Shown here: piece after piece, positions 1 to 7,919 of the stretch
Layout of the letters: every line of letters starts with the position of its first letter
Numbering within the stretch: the stretch's first letter is position 1
Source of the DNA: an uncultured Kiritimatiellota bacterium
GTDB lineage: Bacteria > Verrucomicrobiota > Kiritimatiellia > RFP12 > DVOR01
Assembly (NCBI GenBank): GCA_944389945.1
Contig: CALXOF010000004.1
Span: 117,734 to 181,733 of the forward strand
DNA: 64,000 bases
Direction of reading: 5' to 3'
Translations under genes and position numbers: made by a program
The notes under the pieces: generated by a model
What the model was told of the DNA's origin: nothing
Database searches by the model: none
Seen by the model: the letters and a program-made list of their open reading frames with translations, nothing else

Positions 1-1257
1 GCGGTCCTTGTTGATGAGGACGAGGTTGGAGACGATGTCGCCGCCGCTCACGCAGGGCACGCCCTGGAAGCCGACGGAGGCGGTGGTGACGATGCGGCCG
101 TCAGGGAGGTAGCAAGCGTCGTAGATGTCGACTTCGTTGTCGGTGTTCTTGTAGGCGCTGCGCCAGTTCTTGCCGTCAACGTCCATCTCATAGAGGCCCC
201 AGGGGGTGCCCTTTTCCTTCTCGCCGGAGGACATAAGGAGGGTCTTGCCGTCCCAGTCCAGGCAGAGGTCGCCCATGTAGACGGAAGATTCGCGCAGAAC
301 GGTGGCCTGACGGTTGGGGGCCTTGTCCTGGTCGAGAGGACCACGGAGGATCTTGCCCTTGTAGCCAGAGTCGCCGCCGCGAAGGGTGCCTTCGTTGTTG
401 GCGAGCCAGCCGGTGTTGCCGGCGTAGTTGGAGAAGAGGCCCTGGGGCGTGCCGCGGTCGCGGGAGATGAAGATGATTTCATCGAAGTCGACGGCGGGGT
501 GCTGCAGGAGGATTTCCTTCTGCAACTTGCGGTAGTCGGCGTAGAGGGAGTCGAAATCCTTGTCACCACCCTCAATGCGCTTCTGGAGCGCGTCGATGCC
601 GGCGGCAATCTCCTTGGCGTTGGGGTAGTTTTCGGGATACTTCTCGGAGTACTGCTTCAGGCCATCGCGCAGAGCGTTGATGTTGATGGACTGGGCGAGG
701 ATGGCGAGACGGGCGCGCTCGGCCAACTGCGGGATGGTCTCGAGGGTCTGACCGACGCGAGGGCCGCGGTTCGCCTGCGGCACGAAGATGTTCTGGCGCT
801 CGGCGTTGGACTTGTTGCCTTCCCAGACAATCTTGCGGTCGGCGTCGGAAGCAGTGACGCGGAAGCCGTTCAGACGGCCGCCGAGGCCTTCGCCGCGGTT
901 CCACACGGTGATGCGCTCAATCTGGTCCAGAGGCACGGCCTGCTTGAGGTCGAGCTCCCAAACGGGGAAGGGCACGTTCTCCTCGGAGTGGGTGATGGTG
1001 CCGCTACCCCAGTTAGCGTCGGTCCGACCGTCGATGGCGCGGTCGGCGTTGCCGTTGTTGGCGGTGGAGCTCTGGGTGGCGACGCCCTGACGGGCGATGT
1101 TCTTGCCATCCTTGGTGATGACCTCGACCTCGGCCAGGGAGAGCGTGGCGCTCTCCTTGGGAATGTCGATGGTCACGTAGCGCACGTCGGCGGCGGTGGC
1201 GCCGGCCGCGGCAAGGATGCCGGCCAGCGAGAGAATCCAAAATCGTGAACGGTTCAT
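1..1257 (-). CDS. Secreted discoidin/HzsA-like protein (partial, runs off left edge)
   Basis: The frame opens at ATG 1257 and stays open to base 1, giving the N-terminal 419 residues. AAGGAG sits just upstream. A signal peptide (MNRSRFWILSLAGILAAAGA) predicts export. Residues ~45-155 read as a discoidin (F5/8 type C) galactose-binding domain: a seemingly buried WGSGTITH segment, then VWELDLKQAVPLDQIERI and LNGFRV. A helical linker follows, then HPAVDFDEIIFISRD and a repeated Gly/Asp/Trp-rich pattern (MGDLCLDWDGKTLLMSS, YDACYLPDGRIV) typical of beta-propeller proteins. The 'hPxxDFDxhhFhxR' entry to the propeller resembles PVC proteins annotated as hydrazine-synthase-alpha (HzsA)-related; that link is from memory. 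Likely a periplasmic or extracellular ligand-binding protein or enzyme. The C-terminus is outside the window. Confidence 0.75.
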   Translation of the reverse strand, partial: MNRSRFWILSLAGILAAAGATAADVRYVTIDIPKESATLSLAEVEVITKDGKNIARQGVATQSSTANNGNADRAIDGRTDANWGSGTITHSEENVPFPVWELDLKQAVPLDQIERITVWNRGEGLGGRLNGFRVTASDADRKIVWEGNKSNAERQNIFVPQANRGPRVGQTLETIPQLAERARLAILAQSININALRDGLKQYSEKYPENYPNAKEIAAGIDALQKRIEGGDKDFDSLYADYRKLQKEILLQHPAVDFDEIIFISRDRGTPQGLFSNYAGNTGWLANNEGTLRGGDSGYKGKILRGPLDQDKAPNRQATVLRESSVYMGDLCLDWDGKTLLMSSGEKEKGTPWGLYEMDVDGKNWRSAYKNTDNEVDIYDACYLPDGRIVTTASVGFQGVPCVSGGDIVSNLVLINKDR

Positions 1258-1284
1258 GTCGCTCTCTCCTTAGTTCTGTCCCTT

Positions 1285-1313
1285 AGGATAGCGCTTTGGT
1301 GAAGATTTTGCAA
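1285..1313 (-). promoter_or_regulatory. Sigma70-type promoter for the discoidin protein
   Basis: Read on the minus strand: TTGCAA (1313-1308), a 17-bp spacer, then TATCCT (1290-1285), 28 bp before the ATG at 1257. It lies in the 68-bp gap after purM, so the downstream gene probably has its own promoter. Confidence 0.5.
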
Positions 1314-1325
1314 GCGGCCCGGGTC

Positions 1326-2360
1326 TCAGAAGACCACGTGCACCTTTTTGTGGCCAGGATTGACGCCGCCGATGACGACGGGTTTCTCGCCGGCGGCCTC
1401 GAGGGCCTGGAGCGTGGCGCCCACCGCCGCGGAGGAGACGATGAGGATGAACCCGATGCCCATGTTGAAGACGCGGTACATCTCCTCGCGGTCCACCCCA
1501 CCCTTCTCGCCGATGAAGCGGAAGACCTGGGGCACCTCCCAGCTCGCGGCGTCGATGGTGACGTCGACATGCTTGGGCAGGACGCGCGGGATGTTGTCGT
1601 AGAAGCCGCCGCCGGTGATGTGGGCCATGCCGTGGATGTCGATGCCCGCGGCCATGACGTTGCTGACCGGCTTGAGGAAGCTCTTATGGACGGCCAGGAG
1701 CGCGTCGGCGCAGGTGGTGTCCGTGCCGGGGAGCAGATCCTCGGGCTTGAGGCCCTCCTGCTCGAAGATGACCTTGCGCGCCAGGGAGAAGCCGTTGGTC
1801 TGCAGACCGCCGGAGGGCAGGCCGATGAGGACGTCGCCCACCTCGATGCGCTCGCCGGTGATGATCTGGCTCTTCTTCACCTGGCCGACGATGGTGCCCA
1901 CCAGGTCGTACTCGCCGACGGGATAGAGACCCGGCATCTCGGCCGTCTCGCCGCCGAGCAGGGCGCAGCTGTTCTCCGCGCACGCCTTGCAGAGGCCGGA
2001 AACCACCTGATTGAAGATGTCGCCGTCGAAGACCGAGGCGCCGATGTAGTCCAGGAAGAAGAGCGGCGTGGCGCCCTGCACCAGGATGTCGTTGACGCAG
2101 TGGTTGACGATGTCCTGGCCCACGGTGTCGTGGCGACCGGCCATTGCGGCGACCTTCAGCTTGGTGCCCACGCCGTCGGTCGAGGCCACAAGAATGGTGT
2201 CGGCGCCGGGGCTCTGGAAGAGACCGCCGAAACTGCCGATGCCTCCGATCACGCCGGGGGTCACCGTCTTCTTGACCATCTGCTTGATGGTCTCGATGCC
2301 GCCCATCTTCTTGTCAATGTCCACGCCGGCCGCGGCGTATGCGCTCTGCTTTGCTTCCAT
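1326..2360 (-). CDS. purM: Phosphoribosylformylglycinamidine cyclo-ligase (AIR synthase)
   Basis: PurM closes FGAM to aminoimidazole ribonucleotide using ATP, the fifth step of de novo purine synthesis, in the cytosol. The protein is 344 aa, the normal family length. It opens YAAAGVDIDKK, then shows the hallmark STDGVGTK, HCVNDILVQGA and LGGETAEMPG segments (metal and nucleotide sites) and a C-terminal HITGGGFYDNIPRVLP. I chose ATG 2360 over an in-frame ATG at 2414: family alignment starts at MEAKQSAY, AAAGGA lies upstream of it, and the longer start would overlap the upstream gene. That secreted-protein gene ends 19 bp upstream, so the two may be co-transcribed although they share no obvious function. 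Confidence 0.95.
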   Translation of the reverse strand: MEAKQSAYAAAGVDIDKKMGGIETIKQMVKKTVTPGVIGGIGSFGGLFQSPGADTILVASTDGVGTKLKVAAMAGRHDTVGQDIVNHCVNDILVQGATPLFFLDYIGASVFDGDIFNQVVSGLCKACAENSCALLGGETAEMPGLYPVGEYDLVGTIVGQVKKSQIITGERIEVGDVLIGLPSGGLQTNGFSLARKVIFEQEGLKPEDLLPGTDTTCADALLAVHKSFLKPVSNVMAAGIDIHGMAHITGGGFYDNIPRVLPKHVDVTIDAASWEVPQVFRFIGEKGGVDREEMYRVFNMGIGFILIVSSAAVGATLQALEAAGEKPVVIGGVNPGHKKVHVVF

Positions 2361-2379
2361 GGTTGCCGTATCCTTTTTC

Positions 2380-3321
2380 TTAAAGTTTCTTCTCGGGCTC
2401 GGTGAAGCCCACACTCACCTTGGCGAAACGTGCCCCTGCGGGCGCGACAAGCTCGGTGGCGCCACCCATCTCCTGGGCCTCCACCGTCACCTCGCCGTCC
2501 AGCGTCTCAGCGGAAATCACATAAAGCGTGCCGTTGATGTCCGCCAAGCTGGCATCATGCTCCGTACCGTCCGCATCGGTGTAAGTGGCCTTCATCGTGA
2601 AGGTGAAGACATCGCTCCCTTCGCCGTCCGTACCCGGCGAGACGCGCGTGATGGTCAGCTTCGGCGTGCCGCCGACGTTCATCGCGAAGGCATCGGAGAG
2701 TTCATCATTGGAAGAACCCTCGGGCATGGCCCCACCCTTCGACGAATCGTTCAGCCAGGTAACATAGTCAGAGACGAGGCCCGCGTCCTGCGTGCCGCCA
2801 TCGGGCGCGGGAAGAATCGCCGTCGGGACGGCGGCCACGGCCACGTTGGTCACGGAGCCTTCGCCCTCAAAGGCGAGCGTGCCAAAAGTGTTGTCCGTGC
2901 CGGTGGCGGCCACGCGCAGAGGCTCGGCCATGCCATCAATGGTCACGTCAAAAGAGAGCTTGCCATCCGTTTCCTGCACCGTGGCAATCTTCACGTGCTT
3001 GGACTCGTAGTCCTTGACCGTCACGCCGGACTTCGCCCACGCCGTGCCATTGGAGACCAGAATCTCGCCGGCCTTGTTGGGCATGATGGAAATCTTGTCC
3101 TCGCCCGAGGGCGCTTCCGGGTCCTCGGAGGGCAACGTGAAGGTCATCGTCGCATCGAGCAGGACAGTCATGCCGCCCTTCACGCTGACGGGAGAGATGG
3201 AAAGCGTCTGGGCATCCTTCAGCGTCTCCGAGGTAGCGGGGGCGTTCACGGTGAGGTCGTAGCTCTGCGCGCAGACGGGGAGGGCGGCGCAGAAGGCAAG
3301 GGCTGACAGGAGGTGTTTCAT
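2380..3321 (-). CDS. Secreted protein of unknown function
   Basis: 313 aa with a clear Sec signal peptide (MKHLLSALAFCAALPVCAQS, cleavage near residue 19). The mature part is acidic and Thr/Ser/Gly/Asp-rich with alternating hydrophobic residues, as expected for a beta-sandwich. I recognise no family and see no catalytic motif, no sorting signal and no transmembrane segment after the signal peptide. The stop lies 19 bp before purM, and the metalloenzyme gene ends 16 bp before this start, so the three genes could form one transcript. Probably periplasmic or extracellular; function unknown. Confidence 0.7.
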   Translation of the reverse strand: MKHLLSALAFCAALPVCAQSYDLTVNAPATSETLKDAQTLSISPVSVKGGMTVLLDATMTFTLPSEDPEAPSGEDKISIMPNKAGEILVSNGTAWAKSGVTVKDYESKHVKIATVQETDGKLSFDVTIDGMAEPLRVAATGTDNTFGTLAFEGEGSVTNVAVAAVPTAILPAPDGGTQDAGLVSDYVTWLNDSSKGGAMPEGSSNDELSDAFAMNVGGTPKLTITRVSPGTDGEGSDVFTFTMKATYTDADGTEHDASLADINGTLYVISAETLDGEVTVEAQEMGGATELVAPAGARFAKVSVGFTEPEKKL

Positions 3322-3337
3322 GGGCGTTCCTTTCTAA

Positions 3338-4183
3338 TTATCCCAACACGCGCAGGAGGCGCGGCATTACGTCCATCAACGAAGCGGCCCCGGCGCGGAT
3401 TTCGTCCTCGCGCGGGCCAACGGCAATCAGCGGCACCTGGTTGAAGGTGTGGCCGCGGGTAGAGAGGTCCTCGATGTTGCCGTGGTCGGAGGTGACCACG
3501 AGGAGCGTGTCGTCCGGACGCCCGGCGACGACCTCCTTGAGGAAGGCGTCGAGCGTGCGGAGAACGCCCTCGGCACGCTCGCGGTTCTGCGAGTGGCCGG
3601 CGGTGTCGGTGAGGAAATATTCGAAGAGGGTCAGGTCGTTCTCGGCGGCCACGGTGAGCAGGTGGCCGGCGGCCTCCTCGGGCGTGACGAGGGGGCCGGT
3701 GTAGCCCTTGGGCACGAGCACGGCGCGCGTGATGTCGTGCACCACGGCGCGGCCGGCGAGCATATCCTTCTGGAAACGCAACGTCTCGGGCGCTGTGAGG
3801 GACATGATGGTGGTGACGCTCTTGAAGCGGCGGGAGGCGAGCTCCTCGGGCGCGTCGGCAAAGTAGGCGTCGGCGAAACAGACGCGCAGGCCGCGGCGGC
3901 GGGCCTCGATGAAGAGGTTGTCCTCCTGCAAGAGCTTGCAGAGCGTGGGGCCGGGGAAACCCTCTTTGTGGCGGCCCATCACCTGCGCCGCGTTGACGCC
4001 CGTGTAGAGCGTGGCCTGGCCGGTGGCCGACTGCGGCAGTCCGGGAATGCCCAAGCACGCGTCCAAATGCGGGGCCTTGTCCATCAGTGCGCAGAGCGTG
4101 GGGCAAACCTCCGGGCAGACGGGGTTTTGCTCCCCCGCCGGCCCATAGCCAACGCCATCGATGAACACGAACAGCACGCGCAT
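3338..4183 (-). CDS. Alkaline-phosphatase-superfamily metalloenzyme (iPGM/phosphopentomutase-like)
   Basis: 281 aa. The N-terminal LFVFIDGVGYGP supplies the first metal-binding Asp of the superfamily. PQSATGQATLYTGVNA contains the position of the nucleophilic Ser/Thr. TDTAGHSQN and VVTSDHGNIEDLSTRGHT supply the remaining metal-binding Asp/His residues. This pattern matches the 'Metalloenzyme' family of cofactor-independent phosphoglycerate mutases and phosphopentomutases. At 281 aa it lacks room for the full iPGM transferase insert (~510 aa), so a small phosphatase or phosphonate hydrolase-like role is more likely than glycolytic PGM. No signal peptide is seen, so it is probably cytosolic. 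The substrate is unknown. Confidence 0.8.
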   Translation of the reverse strand: MRVLFVFIDGVGYGPAGEQNPVCPEVCPTLCALMDKAPHLDACLGIPGLPQSATGQATLYTGVNAAQVMGRHKEGFPGPTLCKLLQEDNLFIEARRRGLRVCFADAYFADAPEELASRRFKSVTTIMSLTAPETLRFQKDMLAGRAVVHDITRAVLVPKGYTGPLVTPEEAAGHLLTVAAENDLTLFEYFLTDTAGHSQNRERAEGVLRTLDAFLKEVVAGRPDDTLLVVTSDHGNIEDLSTRGHTFNQVPLIAVGPREDEIRAGAASLMDVMPRLLRVLG

Positions 4184-4192
4184 GATGTCTTT

Positions 4193-4201
4193 ACTATACC
4201 A
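4193..4201 (-). promoter_or_regulatory. Extended -10 promoter close to the start codon
   Basis: On the minus strand TGGTATAGT ends at 4193, nine bases before ATG 4183. A start site ~7 bp after the hexamer would leave a leader of only ~2 nt. No ribosome-binding site fits in between. Confidence 0.45.
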
Positions 4202-4828
4202 TAATTCGCGAAAGAGAAAAACTCACTTTGTCTAAGAAACAGCAGTGCCCGGGGAAAATGGGAACCGCAAAGACGCAATTGTGGGCGCGAAACGTCTCGG
4301 GCTCCATCGGTCGCTCTGCGGCTTCGCCGCTGACCGCGCCCGCCGCCCTCCGTTTCGCGCCTTGTCGGTTCCAACAGAGAGGTGTGGTACCTCCCCTCCA
4401 AGAAAACCAAGCTTCCCAACTTCCTATCCCCTTTTGGCACAGGGAAGTGGTGCATGAGAGAACCCACGACGCTATGCCCGACGTTAGCGCCGCATCTTTC
4501 CTGCAAGCGTTGCGTCTTTGGGAGTCCCATGGTTTGACAAGCATAAGGGGAAATGATAGTTTTGTGGCGTTTGAGTTGCGGTGACGCCGCGAGGCCTCCC
4601 ACCACGCCTCAGACACATGAAAGCATGCGTCACGCATACTTTCGCCCGATAGGAACTACCACTTCCATTGCGAGGGCGAACGTATCGCGGAGGCGCGTCT
4701 GGGTATTCCCAGGCGTGCTTCCCCGTACTGTCTTCTCGCACGGCTGTGGTAGGCCCCTATCGGAGACAAGAACGGGTGGAGCACGCCTTTTTGTGTTCTG
4801 CCGGATTTGGACTCGAAGGAGAAACGGC
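4199..4828. repeat. Intergenic repeat mosaic
   Basis: No gene is convincing here. 4233-4365 is an inverted, roughly 90% identical copy of 23010-23135, including its CCCGGGGAAAAT end. 4419-4530 is a direct repeat of 6436-6550 (shared: TATCCCCTT, GGCGCAGGGAAG-like, GTTAGCGCC, CATCTTTCCTGCAAG). The long open frames through this stretch are stop-poor because of GC bias in the repeats. The last ~200 bp before 4829 holds the upstream region of the next gene. Confidence 0.7.
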
Positions 4829-5947
4829 ATGAGCACAGTCATTGTCTGCTTGGATGGCGCGAGCAATAAACTTGTCCGCGGATTTGATGCGGTCTTTTCG
4901 AGCAAACAACCTGGATGGGTGTGGGATCCCTCTTCGGACTCCTTGACGGCGTTGCGCACGGCGCAGGCGATGCGTCGTGGTGATGTCACACAACACGAGC
5001 GCCGGCAAGTGTGGGAGGCGCGGCAAGATCAAATAACGGAGACCGTCACCCTATGGGATTTGCCGCAGTCTATCTACAACTTGGCCTTCTTAAGCGCGGA
5101 AGAAGACTTGGAGCCAGAGACTTTCGGGCGAAGAGCATTGGAGAACAAAGCCGAACTCGATGCCTTGCTAAACAGTATGGCAGATGCCGCGACAATCTGT
5201 GTGGCAATCAATGGCACGGCGTTGCGTATGGAGTCAACGGAGGCGGCCCAACACACCGCCTGGTTGTTGCGCGCCATCTTTCGCTTCACGGCGGCATTGC
5301 CTTGCGGGGACGCAGTTCCCCTCATAGTCTATGGCGAGGAACGGCCATCCACCACAGAAGAAGAATGGCTGAAAGTTAACCTCCCCGCATTGTCCTCGTT
5401 GGATACACCGCCAAAGGTTTTCTTCGCGGACAGCGGAGAAACCGAAGCGGTGGTGAAGTTGGCATTGACGGCACACCCTGCGGTTCTGGCTATCTACGAA
5501 AGGGCAAGAAAGGCGCGCCAAGCCTTGTGCGAGGCATTGGAAGCGTGCAAGACTTGGACGTCCTCCAGCGATGTAACTCTAAAGCCGGAAACGCTCCGAG
5601 GCGCACTCAACGCCTATATCAATGAAATAGAGCAACTGCACTGGCCGCTTTGTCCGTCACTGTTGGATGACGGACAAACCTTGCCCGACCTAAACGCGCT
5701 GAATGCCGATTTGGACACGCTGGAGGCCTTCATCGAATCTGCCCCCGCGCAACTCATTGGCAAGGACTTTTCGGCCTGGTTGGCCACCACCCCAAAACTA
5801 AACACCTTGGCGGGAAAACGCTTGGCGGAGTCTGCCCAAAAAGGGTTCGCAGATGATCGGGAAAAGGGCATGAAAAACCTTTGGCTGATTATTGGCATAG
5901 TGGGCCTAATCGCCTTATTCTGTGTCCGCGCACTCATGCAGAACTGA
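4829..5947 (+). CDS. Tail-anchored protein of unknown function
   Basis: 372 aa from ATG 4829, preceded by GAAGGAG at good spacing; the same frame stays open upstream but lies inside a repeat. The N-terminus (MSTVIVCLDGASNKLVRGFD) resembles the first strand and loop of a small-GTPase or NTPase fold but has no complete Walker A. The middle is mixed alpha/beta with a conserved-looking ICVAINGTA strand. The last ~25 residues (NLWLIIGIVGLIALFCVRAL) form a single C-terminal membrane anchor, leaving the bulk in the cytosol. It forms a two-gene unit with the zinc-ribbon protein 41 bp downstream, and the pair lies between direct repeats. I do not recognise the family. Confidence 0.7.
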   Translation: MSTVIVCLDGASNKLVRGFDAVFSSKQPGWVWDPSSDSLTALRTAQAMRRGDVTQHERRQVWEARQDQITETVTLWDLPQSIYNLAFLSAEEDLEPETFGRRALENKAELDALLNSMADAATICVAINGTALRMESTEAAQHTAWLLRAIFRFTAALPCGDAVPLIVYGEERPSTTEEEWLKVNLPALSSLDTPPKVFFADSGETEAVVKLALTAHPAVLAIYERARKARQALCEALEACKTWTSSSDVTLKPETLRGALNAYINEIEQLHWPLCPSLLDDGQTLPDLNALNADLDTLEAFIESAPAQLIGKDFSAWLATTPKLNTLAGKRLAESAQKGFADDREKGMKNLWLIIGIVGLIALFCVRALMQN

Positions 5948-5988
5948 ACAATTGTCCACGGATTTTGAAGCAAGCAAAGGGATAAACG

Positions 5989-6309
5989 ATGTCAGTATCG
6001 GACGATTTCTTAAAGAACCGGTTGCAATCCTCAAACACCAGGCAAAACACGCAAACAAAACCTTGCCCCTATTGTGGGGAACAAATCGTGGCTACGGCAA
6101 AGAAGTGCCGTTTCTGCGGGGAATTGCTAGATGCCCAAGAGCGAGCCCGAGAGCGGGCCGCAGTGGCCCAGCTGGCTAAAGCGTACCCCGTGAGACCACA
6201 AGTCATCAAAGTCGACAGCGGATGTATGGGATGCGCCAGAGCGTTATTTTATGGATTTCTTTTACTCATTATTCTCTCTGTTGCATTCATCTGCGGCCAG
6301 GGATGTTGA
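5989..6309 (+). CDS. Small zinc-ribbon membrane protein
   Basis: 106 aa, starting at ATG 5989 with AAAGGGA upstream. Residues ~25-46 form a zinc ribbon with two CxxC knuckles (CPYCGEQIVATAKKCRFCGE). A short charged helix (ERARERAAVAQLAKAY) follows, then one hydrophobic segment (ALFYGFLLLIILSVAFICG) and a C-terminal GQGC. It is typical of small bacterial zinc-ribbon proteins with one membrane span, whose partners are usually encoded next door. Here the neighbour is the tail-anchored protein, so a joint membrane-associated complex is plausible. Confidence 0.75.
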   Translation: MSVSDDFLKNRLQSSNTRQNTQTKPCPYCGEQIVATAKKCRFCGELLDAQERARERAAVAQLAKAYPVRPQVIKVDSGCMGCARALFYGFLLLIILSVAFICGQGC

Positions 6310-6697
6310 AGCACCTCAAACCAAAGACTTGGTATAGAAACGTGGGGTACACAACCGAGCGCTCCGTGTTGGCAATTCTTGTGTGCCTTCGTGGTGGGAA
6401 CACTTTGACAGTCTTTGCGAATGCCTCAAGGTGAGTCCAAGCTTTCTTATCCCCTTCTGGCGCAGGGAAGTTGGGTGCGGGAGGTACACGACCGTGCGCC
6501 CGGCGTTAGCGCCCCATCTTTCCTGCAAGAATTGCGTCTTTGCGGGCCCAATTTTCCTTGGGCACTCTTGCTCCAGACGTTATTGACCACACGTAGAATG
6601 TGTGATTGGGAGTTTGGGGACGCGAATGTTTAGTCGCACTGGGCGGTCCCCAAAACAGGCCCTGAAGAGCGGCAAGAAACGCAAGGGGCGAGGGCGA
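6310..6697. repeat. Intergenic repeats downstream of the zinc-ribbon gene
   Basis: 6436-6550 is the downstream copy of the direct repeat also found at 4419-4530, so the two-gene module 4829-6309 is bracketed. No coding sequence or promoter that I trust lies here. Confidence 0.6.
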
Positions 6698-6827
6698 AAC
6701 CCTATAGGGTCCGACGAGAGACCCTATAGTGGTCCGAGGTCGACCACTATAGGGGTCGGTGGTGAGACCCTATAGGGGTCCGTGGTGAGACCCTATAGGG
6801 GTCCATGGCCGACCACTATAGGGTTCC
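6698..6827. repeat. CTATAG array 1: six palindromic units, 22-23 bp period
   Basis: CTATAG cores start at 6702, 6724, 6747, 6770, 6793 and 6816, giving spacings of 22, 23, 23, 23 and 23. Each core sits in a full or partial palindrome of the type GACC(A/C)CTATAG(G/T)GGTC. It lies between the zinc-ribbon gene and the terminator of the GGGtGRT gene. Confidence 0.9.
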
Positions 6828-6854
6828 GGAGCGGTTCGGGCACTGTGAAGGGAC

Positions 6855-6893
6855 AAAAAAAGACCCCGAGCCGGGTGGCTCGGGGTCTTTTTT
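6855..6893 (-). terminator. Rho-independent terminator of the GGGtGRT operon
   Basis: AGACCCCGAGCC / GGCTCGGGGTCT hairpin with a 4-nt loop, flanked by A7 and T6 and therefore potentially bidirectional. It lies 16 bp after the stop codon of the minus-strand gene. Confidence 0.9.
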
Positions 6894-6908
6894 GGGGGTG
6901 TGGGGGCC

Positions 6909-7907
6909 TTACTTGGAGGCTTCCTCAACGGCGACGGCGACGGCGACGGTGGCGCCGACCATGGGGTTGTTGCCCATGCCGATGAGGCCCATCATCTCGA
7001 CGTGCGCGGGCACGGAGGAGGAGCCGGCGAACTGCGCGTCGGAGTGCATGCGGCCCATGGTGTCGGTCATGCCGTAGGAGGCGGGGCCGGCGGCCATGTT
7101 GTCGGGGTGGAGGGTGCGGCCGGTGCCGCCGCCGGAGGCGACGGAGAAGTACTTCTTGCCGGCGAGGACGCATTCCTTCTTGTAGGTGCCCGCGACGGGG
7201 TGCTGGAAGCGGGTGGGGTTGGTGGAGTTACCGGTGATGGAGACGTCCACGCCCTCCTGCCACATGATGGCGACGCCTTCGCGGACGTCGTCGGCGCCGT
7301 AGCAGCGGACCTTGGCACGGGGACCATCGGAGAAGGGGATCTCGTTGGTGATGGACAGCTTGCCAGTGAAGTAGTCGAACTCGGTCTCGACGAAGGTGAA
7401 GCCGTTGATGCGGCTGATGATGTAGGCGGCGTCCTTGCCGAGGCCGTTGAGGCAGACGCGGAGGGGCTCCTTGCGGACCTTGTTGGCCTTCATGGCGATG
7501 CCGATGGCGCCCTCGGCGGCGGCGAAGGACTCGTGGCCGGCGAGGAAGCAGAAGCACTTGGTCTCTTCGCGCAGGAGCATGGCGCCCAGGTTGCCGTGGC
7601 CGAGGCCGACCTTGCGGTCGTCGGCGACGGAGCCGGGGATGCAGAAGGCCTGGAGGCCTTCGCCGATGGCTTCGGCGGCGTCGGCGGCCTTGGTGCAGCC
7701 CTTCTTCAGCGCGATGGCCGCGCCGACGGTGTAGGCCCACTTGGCGTTCTCGAAGCAGATCTTCTGGATGTTCTCGGTGATTTCGTAGGGGTCGAAGCCC
7801 TTGGCCTTGCAGATCTCGCGGCATTCCTCGATGGACTTGATGCCATACTTGTCGAGGACGGGCTGGATCTGACCGATGCGGCGTTCGTAGGATTCAAAGA
7901 GTGCCAT
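6909..7907 (-). CDS. GGGtGRT family protein
   Basis: 332 aa. The C-terminal third carries the family-naming SGGGTGRTLHPDN, followed by the conserved GMTDTMGRMHSDAQFAGSSS and MGLIGMGNNPMVGATVAVAVAV. Members occur in anaerobes and are usually encoded next to an IscU/NifU-like Fe-S scaffold; that gene is directly upstream here (12-bp gap, strong AGGAGG before this start). The biochemical role is not established. The pairing suggests Fe-S or redox metabolism, and conserved cysteines (ICFEN, CFCFLAGHE) are present. No signal peptide; cytosolic. Transcription ends at the strong hairpin 16 bp downstream. Confidence 0.85.
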   Translation of the reverse strand: MALFESYERRIGQIQPVLDKYGIKSIEECREICKAKGFDPYEITENIQKICFENAKWAYTVGAAIALKKGCTKAADAAEAIGEGLQAFCIPGSVADDRKVGLGHGNLGAMLLREETKCFCFLAGHESFAAAEGAIGIAMKANKVRKEPLRVCLNGLGKDAAYIISRINGFTFVETEFDYFTGKLSITNEIPFSDGPRAKVRCYGADDVREGVAIMWQEGVDVSITGNSTNPTRFQHPVAGTYKKECVLAGKKYFSVASGGGTGRTLHPDNMAAGPASYGMTDTMGRMHSDAQFAGSSSVPAHVEMMGLIGMGNNPMVGATVAVAVAVEEASK

Positions 7908-7919
7908 GGTGCTTCCTCC

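Noticed and set aside
499..1248. Long plus-strand frames opposite the left-edge gene, and similar long frames opposite purM, GGGtGRT, Lnt, valS, YejE and mutS
   Set aside because: They are antisense shadows created by GC-rich third positions; the opposite strand encodes recognisable proteins with proper starts.
2361..2414. Longer purM start at 2414
   Set aside because: It would overlap the upstream secreted-protein gene and adds residues not found in PurM; ATG 2360 has its own ribosome-binding site.
4194..4637. Minus-strand frame sharing AKRRAAGAVSGEAAERP with the frame at 22958
   Set aside because: The shared peptide only reflects the shared DNA repeat; there is no ribosome-binding site and the frame is not bounded like a gene.
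6698..6827. CTATAG arrays as CRISPR arrays
   Set aside because: Period is only 22-23 bp, the 'spacers' are not unique sequences of constant length, and no cas genes are in the window.
6741..6830. CACTATAGGG as phage T7-type promoters
   Set aside because: Only the 3' half matches; the TAATACGACT half is absent, and no phage polymerase or phage genes are present.
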